Source: Syntrophales bacterium
Lineage (GTDB): Bacteria > Desulfobacterota > Syntrophia > Syntrophales > UBA2192
Reading direction: 5' to 3'
DNA length: 13,243 bases
Assembly (NCBI GenBank): GCA_025454095.1
Contig: JALOPC010000013.1
Span: forward strand, 1-13,243
The translations under genes and the position numbers were made by a program. The notes below the pieces were generated by a model that saw only the letters and a program-made list of their open reading frames with translations, had not been told where the DNA came from and made no database searches. Shown here one piece after another: positions 7,359 to 13,243 of this stretch (position 1 is its first letter; each line of letters starts with the position of its first letter).

Positions 7359-8309
7359 ATGGACAAGCCAATACGCGTGGGCGTGGTGGGGATCGGGCAT
7401 CTCGGGAACTACCACCTCCAGAAATACCAGAAACTCGAGAACGTGAAAATCGTCGGCGTCGCCGACGCGGACCGGTCGAAGGCCGACAAGGCCGCGGCGG
7501 CGTTCGGCTGCACGGTCTTTGCCGATCACCGCGAACTCGTGGAGCACGTGGACGCCGTGAGCGTCACCGTCCCCACCCAGGCCCACCACGCGGTGGCGCG
7601 CGACTTTCTGGCCGCCGGCAGGGACGTGCTGATGGAGAAGCCGTTCACGGCCACCCTGGAGGAGGCCGACGACCTCATCGCGCTGGCCGCGGCGCAGGAC
7701 CTCGTCCTGCAGGTCGGCTTCATCGAGCGGTTCAACCCGGCCATCGTCGCCCTCGACAAGGTGATCCGCCGGCCCCTCTTCATCGAGTCGCACCGGCTTC
7801 ACCCCTTCGTCGAACGGGGCACCGACGTGGACGTCGTCCTCGATCTCATGATCCACGACCTCGACCTCATCCTGCACTACGTGCGCTCCCCCCTGACGAA
7901 CGTGGAAGCCGTCGGGGTTTCCGTCCTGTCGGACAAGGTCGACATCGCCAACGTGCGGCTCACCTTCGAAAACGGCTGCGTGGCCAACATCACCGCGAGC
8001 CGGGTGACCCTCAAGCACATGCAGAAGCTGCGCTTCTTCGGCCTCGAGGGGTACCACTCCATCGATTTCAGCAAGCGCGAGGTTGTCTCGCTGGCGCGCA
8101 GGGAAAAAGAGGGGGGGAAAATGGAGATCGGGCTCAACGACGTCAAGGTCCGCCAGCACGACCCCCTCGAAGAGGAGATCCGCTCGTTCGTCGACGCCGT
8201 CGTGCACCGCACGGCACCCCGCGTCTCGGGGCTCGAGGCCCGGAAATCCCTCGAGCTCGCCCTGCTCATCAACGAGAAGATGAAGACGGGGAGGGACCTC
8301 AAGCTATGA
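7359..8309 (+). CDS. gnnA: Gfo/Idh family UDP-GlcNAc 3-dehydrogenase, GnnA-like
   Basis: NAD(P)-dependent oxidoreductase proposed to oxidise the 3-hydroxyl of UDP-GlcNAc to a 3-keto sugar for transamination by the next gene. The 316-residue protein has an N-terminal Rossmann fold with VGIGHLG at 10-16, VADAD at 34-38, the family motif EKP at 93-95 with the conserved K94, then GFIERFNPA at 120-128 and a C-terminal sugar-binding domain with DLMIHDLDL at 162-170; H166 is the usual catalytic-site histidine of the family. ATG 7359 begins one residue-turn before the first strand and is preceded by AGGA placed too close to be a good ribosome site, so initiation may be weak. It overlaps gnnB by 4 nt (ATGA). 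Similar proteins make 3-keto sugars for O-antigen (WlbA/WbpB), but the location between lpxA and lpxB, as in A. ferrooxidans, favours GnnA. Confidence 0.8.
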   Translation: MDKPIRVGVVGIGHLGNYHLQKYQKLENVKIVGVADADRSKADKAAAAFGCTVFADHRELVEHVDAVSVTVPTQAHHAVARDFLAAGRDVLMEKPFTATLEEADDLIALAAAQDLVLQVGFIERFNPAIVALDKVIRRPLFIESHRLHPFVERGTDVDVVLDLMIHDLDLILHYVRSPLTNVEAVGVSVLSDKVDIANVRLTFENGCVANITASRVTLKHMQKLRFFGLEGYHSIDFSKREVVSLARREKEGGKMEIGLNDVKVRQHDPLEEEIRSFVDAVVHRTAPRVSGLEARKSLELALLINEKMKTGRDLKL

Positions 8310-9406
8310 TCCCCATGGTGGATTTGCGCAGGCAGTACCTGCAGCTCAAGGAAGAGATCGACGCAGCCGTCCTGGACGTGCTGGACAAGACCCAGTTCAT
8401 CCTGGGGCCCAACGTGTCGGAGCTCGAGGCCGAGGTGGCCCGCTACCACGGGGTACCGCACGCCGTCGGCGTGGCCAACGGGACCGACGCCCTGCTGCTC
8501 GCGCTGCGCGCCCTCGGGATCGAAGCGGGCGACGAGATCATCACGACCCCCTTCACCTTCATCGCCACGGCGGAGGTCGCCGGGCTGCTGGGCGCCGTGC
8601 CCGTCTTCGTCGACATCGACCCGAAGACCTTCAACCTCGACCCGGCGCGCCTCGAGGCGGCCGTCACGGAAAAGACGAGGGCGATCATCCCCGTGCACCT
8701 CTTCGGGCAGCCCTGCGACATGGACCCGATCCTCGACGTCGCCAGGAGGCACGGCCTGAAGGTCATCGAGGACTGCGCCCAGGCCTTCGGCGCCCGGTAC
8801 AAGGGGCGGATCGTGGGGACCCTGGGCCATGCGGGCTGCACCAGCTTCTTCCCCAGCAAGAACCTCGCCTGCTACGGCGACGGCGGCATGGTGATCACGG
8901 CCGATGAGGAAACCGACGCCGCGCTGCGTGTGCTGCGCAACCACGGGAGCGCCGTCCGCTACACCCACAGCACCCTGGGCTACAACAGCCGCCTCGACGA
9001 GATCCAGGCGGCCATCGTGCGCGTCAAGCTCCGGCGCATCGACGCCCTCAACGAGGGCCGGCGTCGGGCCGCCGGCCTGTACCGGAAGTCCATCCGACGG
9101 ACCGGCGTCGTGCTGCCGTACGAAGCCGAGGACTGCCGCCACGTCTACCACCAGTTCACCCTCCTCACGGACGAACGCGAGCGGCTCCAGGAGGCGCTCA
9201 CGAAGGCCGGCATCGCCAGCGCCGTCTACTATCCCATCCCCCTGCACCTGCAGGAGGTCTTCCGGAACAGCGCGGCATGCCGCCACGGGGATCTGCCGGC
9301 AAGCGAGGATGCGGCCCGGCGGGTCCTGTCGCTCCCCATGTTCCCGGAAATCACCGAAGAGGAGATCCAGCGGATCAGCGACGTGATCAATGGTGCCACC
9401 GCGTAA
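8306..9406 (+). CDS. gnnB: DegT/DnrJ/EryC1 aminotransferase, GnnB-like (UDP-GlcNAc3N formation)
   Basis: PLP-dependent sugar aminotransferase proposed to convert the 3-keto product of GnnA to UDP-GlcNAc3N, usually with glutamate as amino donor. The 366-residue protein shows the complete fold-type I pattern: MVDLRRQY near the N terminus, ANGTDAL at 58-64 (PLP phosphate binding), TTPFTFIATAE at 80-90, EDCAQAFGA at 155-163 with D156 contacting the pyridine nitrogen, and SFFPSKNLACYGDGG at 180-194 with the Schiff-base lysine K185. ATG 8306 overlaps the gnnA stop as ATGA and has GGGGAGGG at 8288-8294. The 3' end overlaps lpxB by 17 nt. Close relatives such as WbpE/WlbE aminate UDP-3-keto-GlcNAcA for O-antigen, but no C6 dehydrogenase partner is present here. 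Family assignment is firm; substrate is inferred from context. Confidence 0.82.
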   Translation: MIPMVDLRRQYLQLKEEIDAAVLDVLDKTQFILGPNVSELEAEVARYHGVPHAVGVANGTDALLLALRALGIEAGDEIITTPFTFIATAEVAGLLGAVPVFVDIDPKTFNLDPARLEAAVTEKTRAIIPVHLFGQPCDMDPILDVARRHGLKVIEDCAQAFGARYKGRIVGTLGHAGCTSFFPSKNLACYGDGGMVITADEETDAALRVLRNHGSAVRYTHSTLGYNSRLDEIQAAIVRVKLRRIDALNEGRRRAAGLYRKSIRRTGVVLPYEAEDCRHVYHQFTLLTDERERLQEALTKAGIASAVYYPIPLHLQEVFRNSAACRHGDLPASEDAARRVLSLPMFPEITEEEIQRISDVINGATA

Positions 9407-10574
9407 GGAACATCGCCGAGCCGTCATGATCGTGGCGGGCGAGGCCTCGGGAGACCTGCACGGGGCGCACCTCGTCCGCGAGATGAAGGCCGCCGACCCC
9501 TCGCTTTCCTTCTGCGGCGTGGGCGGGCGCAACCTCGAGGAAGAGGGGGTCCGCCTCGTGGCCCGATCCTCCGACATGGCCGTCGTGGGCTTCACGGAGG
9601 TCTTCTCGAAGCTCCGATTCATCGCCGGGGTCTTCTTCCTCCTGCGCCGGATGCTCCGCGAGGAGAACCCGCCGCTGCTCATCCTCATCGACTACCCCGA
9701 CTTCAACCTCCGGCTGGCCGCGGCGGCGAAGAAGGCGGGGGTGCCCGTCTTCTACTACATCAGCCCCCAGGTATGGGCCTGGAGGAAGAACCGGATCCAT
9801 CGCATCCGCGAGGTCGTGGACCGCATGGCCGTGATCCTGCCCTTCGAAAAAGACGTCTATGCGCAGATGGGCGTCGACGTCGACTTCGTGGGCCACCCCC
9901 TGCTGGATGCCGTGGCGCGGACCCGCAGCCGCGAGGAGGCGTTGGCGGCCTTCGGACTGCGCGATGCGCAGCCCATCGTCGCGATCCTCCCCGGCAGCCG
10001 CGAGAAGGAGGTGACGACCCTGCTGCCCGAGATGGCCGGCGCGGCGGAGATCCTCGCCCGGGACTTCCCGGGGGCTCAGTTTGTGCTCCCCCGGGCCGAC
10101 ACGGTGGATCCCGGCCTTGTGCAGGGAATTTTGAGTCGGCAACGCGCAGCGGTCAGGGTCCTGGACGGCCAGATGTACGATGCCGTGGGACTGGCCGATG
10201 CCGCCATGGTGGCCTCCGGCACGGCCACCCTGGAGACGGCCCTGCTGGAGACGCCGATGGTCATCGCCTACCGGATCTCACCGCTCACGGCCGCCGTCGG
10301 CAAGCGGTTCATCCGGGTGGAGCACATCGGTCTGGTCAACCTCATCGCGGGCAAGCGGCTGGCGCCCGAGCTGGTCCAGGAAGACGCGAGCGCCTCGAGG
10401 CTGGCCGCCGAGATCAAGGCGCTCCTCTCGGACCGGGAGCGGCGCGACGCCATCCGCAGCGAGCTGGCCGCCATTCGGCACAAGCTCGGGGAGCCCGGCG
10501 CCGCGCGCCGCGCGGCGGCCATCGCCCTGGGACTGGTGAACAGAGGGGCCGGGGCCGGAGGGGAAAAGGCTTGA
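9390..10574 (+). CDS. lpxB: Lipid A disaccharide synthase LpxB
   Basis: Peripheral inner-membrane glycosyltransferase (family GT19) that condenses a lipid X-type monosaccharide with its UDP derivative to the beta-1,6 disaccharide. The 394-residue protein (E. coli 382) has VAGEASGD at 15-22, IDYPDFN at 100-106 (D101 aligns with E. coli D98), YISPQVWAWR at 123-132, FVGHP at 166-170, ILPGSREKEV at 199-208, SGTATLE at 276-282 and the late signature HIGLVNLIAGKR. ATG 9390 lies within the last codons of gnnB (17-nt overlap); GTGATC just upstream could pair with 16S rRNA. ATG 9426 is an alternative preceded by AAGGAA 15 nt away, but would begin at the first strand with no lead-in. The short tail NRGAGAGGEKA is not conserved. 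The lipid X-forming hydrolase LpxH or LpxI needed to supply its substrate is not in the window. Confidence 0.95.
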   Translation: MVPPRKEHRRAVMIVAGEASGDLHGAHLVREMKAADPSLSFCGVGGRNLEEEGVRLVARSSDMAVVGFTEVFSKLRFIAGVFFLLRRMLREENPPLLILIDYPDFNLRLAAAAKKAGVPVFYYISPQVWAWRKNRIHRIREVVDRMAVILPFEKDVYAQMGVDVDFVGHPLLDAVARTRSREEALAAFGLRDAQPIVAILPGSREKEVTTLLPEMAGAAEILARDFPGAQFVLPRADTVDPGLVQGILSRQRAAVRVLDGQMYDAVGLADAAMVASGTATLETALLETPMVIAYRISPLTAAVGKRFIRVEHIGLVNLIAGKRLAPELVQEDASASRLAAEIKALLSDRERRDAIRSELAAIRHKLGEPGAARRAAAIALGLVNRGAGAGGEKA

Positions 10575-10599
10575 CCCCGGAAATGATCCTGCATACATT
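10571..10599 (+). promoter_or_regulatory. Candidate sigma70-type promoter for msbA-lpxK
   Basis: TTGACC (10571-10576) overlaps the lpxB stop codon and TACATT (10594-10599) follows after exactly 17 nt; 9 of 12 positions match consensus. Transcription would start near 10606 and give a leader of about 36 nt before the msbA ATG. The spacing and the AT-rich -10 within GC-rich DNA support it; there is no experimental evidence. Confidence 0.35.
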
Positions 10600-10600
10600 C

Positions 10601-10632
10601 TGCCTGACACCCGGTGCCTGGGGCCTGGAGCC
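10601..10632. repeat. Low-complexity TGCCTG-type word repeat, lpxB-msbA spacer
   Basis: The spacer reads as variants of one short word: TGCCTGACACCCGG, TGCCTGGGGCC, TGGAGCC. It resembles in style, but not in sequence, the word repeats in the bamA-skp and lpxA-gnnA spacers. Short and degenerate, so it could be chance. Confidence 0.3.
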
Positions 10633-10641
10633 TTTTTTCGA

Positions 10642-12372
10642 ATGAAGCTATACCTTCGACTCCTTCGACTCGTCAAACCGCACTCACCGAGGCTCATCCT
10701 GGCGATGCTCTGCATGGCCGTGGTGGGCGCCGCGACGGCGGCGTCGGCCTACCTGGTCAAGCCGGCCATGGACGACATCTTCCTCGACCGCAACGAGGGG
10801 ATGCTCATCCTCATCCCCATCGCGGTGATCGTCATCTACCTGCTCAAGGGGCTCTGCAACTACGGCCAGACCGTCCTGATGAGCCACATCGGGTTCCGGG
10901 TCATCACGGACCTGCGCAACGACCTCTACCGCCACATCCTGCGCCAGCCCCTGTCCTTCTTCACGAAGCACCCCACGGGGATCCTGATCTCGCGGGTCAC
11001 CAACGACGTCACCTACCTCCAGGGCGCCGTGTCGGAGGCGGTGACGAGCCTGTTGAAAGATTCGTTCACCCTGGTGGGCCTCGTCGTCGTCATCTTCTGG
11101 CGCGACTGGAAGCTCGCGATCATCGCCTCGCTCGTCTTCCCGCTGGCCGTCTACCCCATCGCCCAGTTCGGGCGCCGCATGCGGCGCATCGCCACGGAGT
11201 CCCAGGTCTCCATGGGGGACCTCATCTCGCTGCTGCAGGAAACGATCACGGGAAACCGCATCGTCAAGGCCTTCGGCATGGAGGAGCACGAGAACCGGCG
11301 CTTCGCGAAGGAAAACGAGCGCCAGTACAAGCTCACCATGAAGTCCGTCACGGTCCGCGCGATCTCGAGCCCCCTGATGGAGTTCCTGGGCGGCCTCGGG
11401 ATCGCCGCCATCATCTTCTACGGGGGCTACCAGGTCATCGCCGGGACCTCGACGCCGGGGACCTTTTTCTCGTTTCTCGCGGCGCTGCTCATGCTCTACG
11501 AGCCCGTCAAGCGGCTCACGAACGTGAACAACACGATCCAGCAGGGCCTCGCCGGCGCCGAGCGGATTTTCGAGATCCTCGACACGGAGCCCGCCATTCA
11601 GAACGGCCCCGGGGCCGCGGAGCTTCCCCCGATCCGGGAGGAGATCTCCATCGAACGCGTCACCTTCCGCTACGACGAGGCGCCGGTTCTGCGCGACGTG
11701 TCCCTGAAGATCCGGGCCGGCGAGGTGATCGCCTTCGTCGGGATGAGCGGCGGCGGCAAGACGACTCTTGTGAACCTCATCCCCCGCTTCTACGACGTCA
11801 ACGAGGGCCGCGTCGCCGTCGACGGCACGGACATCCGCACCGTGACACTCGAGTCTCTCCGGGCCCAGATCGGGATCGTGACCCAGCAGACGATCCTCTT
11901 CAACGACACCGTCCGGGGCAACATCGCCTACGGGGACGTCCGCCGAAGCGACGAGGACGTCATCCGGGCGGCAAAGGCGGCCAACGCCCACGACTTCATC
12001 CTGAAGCTCCCCCAGGGGTACGACACGGTGATCGGGGAGCAGGGAATCAAGCTCTCGGGCGGCGAGAGGCAGCGCATCTCCATCGCGCGGGCCCTCCTGA
12101 AGGACGCCCCCATTCTCATCCTCGACGAGGCCACCTCGTCGCTCGACACGGAGTCCGAGATCGAGGTCCAGGACGCCCTCGAGAAGCTGATGAAGGGCCG
12201 CACGACCCTCGTCATCGCCCACCGCCTCTCCACGATCCGCAACGCCGACCGGATCATCGCGCTCGTGGACGGGCGGATCGTCGAGGAGGGGACCCACGAG
12301 AGCCTCATGGAGAAGAAGGGCGAATACTTCAAGCTGCACAACCTGCAGTTCAAGGACGACGCGCCGGGATAG
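10642..12372 (+). CDS. msbA: Lipid A export ATP-binding/permease protein MsbA
   Basis: Homodimeric ABC exporter that flips core-lipid A across the inner membrane. The 576-residue protein (E. coli 582) is a half-transporter: about six membrane helices in residues 1-310, then a nucleotide-binding domain with Walker A GMSGGGKTT at 367-375, Q-loop at Q415 (TQQTILFNDTV), ABC signature LSGGERQ at 471-477, Walker B ILILDEATS at 491-499 with E496, and switch H527. QTILFNDTVRGNIAYG and ISIARALLKDAPILILDEATSSLD-type sequence are typical of MsbA. The residue after the first Walker glycine is Met rather than the commoner Arg or Ser. ATG 10642 has GGAG at 10627-10630, 11 nt upstream. It lies 67 nt after lpxB, with a candidate promoter between them, and 64 nt before lpxK. 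Membership of the lipid A cluster supports MsbA over a general multidrug exporter. Confidence 0.93.
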   Translation: MKLYLRLLRLVKPHSPRLILAMLCMAVVGAATAASAYLVKPAMDDIFLDRNEGMLILIPIAVIVIYLLKGLCNYGQTVLMSHIGFRVITDLRNDLYRHILRQPLSFFTKHPTGILISRVTNDVTYLQGAVSEAVTSLLKDSFTLVGLVVVIFWRDWKLAIIASLVFPLAVYPIAQFGRRMRRIATESQVSMGDLISLLQETITGNRIVKAFGMEEHENRRFAKENERQYKLTMKSVTVRAISSPLMEFLGGLGIAAIIFYGGYQVIAGTSTPGTFFSFLAALLMLYEPVKRLTNVNNTIQQGLAGAERIFEILDTEPAIQNGPGAAELPPIREEISIERVTFRYDEAPVLRDVSLKIRAGEVIAFVGMSGGGKTTLVNLIPRFYDVNEGRVAVDGTDIRTVTLESLRAQIGIVTQQTILFNDTVRGNIAYGDVRRSDEDVIRAAKAANAHDFILKLPQGYDTVIGEQGIKLSGGERQRISIARALLKDAPILILDEATSSLDTESEIEVQDALEKLMKGRTTLVIAHRLSTIRNADRIIALVDGRIVEEGTHESLMEKKGEYFKLHNLQFKDDAPG

Positions 12373-12436
12373 AACAACGAGGAAGCCGGCACGGGCTGAC
12401 CGGCCCGCCCCGGATCACAGGTGAAGCAGGCCAGAC

Positions 12437-13243
12437 GTGGAAGCCCTGATCCGAAACATGTGGGGGGACCCCCGGAACGAGTTCCGCAGGCCTCTCCACA
12501 TCTTTTTTTATCTGCTCTCGCTGCCCTACGGGGCCGCGGTCCGCGCGCGGAACCGCCTGTTCGACCTCGGCGCGCTGCCCCAGGAAGACGCCGGCTGCCC
12601 CGTGGTGAGCGTGGGCAATCTCACCGTGGGGGGCACGGGCAAGACGCCCATGACGATCCGGGTGGCGGGCATGCTGAGAGAGCGGGGCATGCGTCCCGCG
12701 GTTCTGAGCCGCGGCTACGGAGGGAAGAGCACGGCCGGCGTGCTCGTCGTCTCCGACGGCAGGCAGACCCTCGCGGGACCGGACGAGGCGGGCGACGAGC
12801 CCGTGCTCATCGCGCGCCGCCTGCCGGGTGTCCCCGTGCTGGCGGGGGCGAAACGGGCGCTCACGGGACGGTATGCCCGGGAAAATTTCGGCGCCGACGT
12901 GCTCGTGCTCGACGACGGGTTCCAGCACCGCTGGATCCGCCGCGATCTCGACATCGTGCTGCTCGACAGCCGCGAGCCCCTGGGAAACGGCTTCCTCCTG
13001 CCGCGGGGCTTCCTCCTCCCGCGGGGTCCCCTGCGGGAGCCGCCCGCCTCCCTCGAGCGCGCCGGCGTCGTCGTGCTGACCCGGTCGGAGGGCCGAACCG
13101 AGCCTCTCGACGGGGGCCTCGCGGGACTCGTTGCCGGGCGACCTGTGCTGCGGACGCGTATCCGGCCGACGACGCTCGTCGCAACGGACGGCACCGAGAT
13201 GCCCCTTGCGCATCTGGCGGGCAGAACGGTCTTCGCCTTCGCG
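12437..13243 (+). CDS. lpxK: Tetraacyldisaccharide 4'-kinase LpxK, 3' end beyond the window
   Basis: Membrane-associated kinase that adds the 4'-phosphate to the lipid A disaccharide. The 269 residues visible lack the C-terminal part of a family usually about 320-350 long. They include an N-terminal membrane-anchoring helix (about 20-36), the P-loop VGNLTVGGTGKTP at 59-71 with K69, LSRGYGGK at 90-97, GDEP at 119-122, and LDDGFQHRWIRRDLDIVLLD at 158-177, all LpxK signatures. GTG 12437 is chosen because the resulting start (VEALIRNMW) aligns with E. coli MIEKIW; AGGTGA at 12419-12424 is its possible ribosome site. ATG 12458 is an in-frame alternative eight codons shorter. Residues 186-197 contain a tandem FLLPRG duplication. 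waaA/kdtA, which often sits between msbA and lpxK, is absent: only 64 nt separate them. Confidence 0.95.
   Translation, partial: MEALIRNMWGDPRNEFRRPLHIFFYLLSLPYGAAVRARNRLFDLGALPQEDAGCPVVSVGNLTVGGTGKTPMTIRVAGMLRERGMRPAVLSRGYGGKSTAGVLVVSDGRQTLAGPDEAGDEPVLIARRLPGVPVLAGAKRALTGRYARENFGADVLVLDDGFQHRWIRRDLDIVLLDSREPLGNGFLLPRGFLLPRGPLREPPASLERAGVVVLTRSEGRTEPLDGGLAGLVAGRPVLRTRIRPTTLVATDGTEMPLAHLAGRTVFAFA
12992..13027 (+). repeat. In-frame 18-nt tandem duplication within lpxK
   Basis: 12992-13009 and 13010-13027 are identical at 16 of 18 bases, the two differences being synonymous (CTG/CTC and GGC/GGT). Each encodes FLLPRG. Most LpxK proteins have one copy, in the form GNG-xLLPxGPLRE, so this is a six-residue insertion that keeps the frame. 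Confidence 0.85.

Noticed and set aside
7348..7400. Alternative ATG at 7348, with the better-placed upstream context, as start of gnnA
   Set aside because: It is in another frame and gives no Gfo/Idh sequence; the Rossmann motif is only read from ATG 7359.
7359..9406. Reading the gnnA/gnnB pair as O-antigen uronic acid genes (WlbA/WlbE or WbpB/WbpE type)
   Set aside because: No UDP-GlcNAc C6-dehydrogenase, acetyltransferase or glycosyltransferase for O-antigen is nearby, and the pair is translationally interlocked with lpxB. Kept as an alternative but judged less likely.
12385..12404. GCCGG...CCGGC hairpin after msbA as a terminator
   Set aside because: The stem is only 5 bp with a 10-nt loop and no T-tract; lpxK follows 32 nt later in the same direction, so a transcription stop is unlikely.

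Overview
The window is one strand of GC-rich DNA, all genes on +, tightly packed and almost certainly one or two operons. It encodes outer-membrane biogenesis in a Gram-negative (diderm) bacterium. Gene order (lolC-lolD-bamA-skp-lpxD-lpxA-gnnA-gnnB-lpxB-msbA-lpxK), a BamA with an extra N-terminal domain, and low-complexity word repeats in the spacers suggest a Desulfobacterota / former Deltaproteobacteria lineage, perhaps Syntrophales-like. That placement is inference from gene order and style; no marker gene is present.

Layout. Positions 79-2041 encode the lipoprotein release ABC transporter: a single LolC/E-type permease and the LolD ATPase, overlapping by 8 nt. Positions 2043-5382 encode the outer-membrane protein assembly factor BamA and the periplasmic chaperone Skp/OmpH, separated by a 136-nt spacer with an imperfect inverted repeat. 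Positions 5410-12372 hold lipid A synthesis and export: LpxD, LpxA, a Gfo/Idh oxidoreductase and a DegT-type aminotransferase read here as GnnA/GnnB, LpxB, and the MsbA flippase. LpxK begins at 12437 and runs off the right edge.

How the genes work together. GnnA/GnnB would convert UDP-GlcNAc into its 3-amino analogue UDP-GlcNAc3N. LpxA would then N-acylate the 3-amino group, and after LpxC (not here) LpxD would add the second chain. LpxB joins two sugars, LpxK adds the 4'-phosphate and MsbA flips the product. The prediction is a lipid A built on 2,3-diamino-2,3-dideoxyglucose with amide-linked primary chains, as described for Acidithiobacillus ferrooxidans and Leptospira. BamA/Skp and LolCD supply the protein and lipoprotein parts of the same membrane.

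Notable points: the gnnAB insertion; a TolB/CsgG-like domain in front of the five POTRA domains of BamA; a strong sigma70-like promoter inside lolC in a conspicuously AT-rich patch; a second candidate promoter overlapping the lpxB stop; a six-residue tandem duplication in LpxK; degenerate word repeats in three spacers; and the absence of fabZ, lpxI/lpxH and waaA from places where related clusters often carry them. No RNA gene, CRISPR array, insertion sequence or convincing terminator was seen, and no gene-free stretch exceeds about 140 bases.
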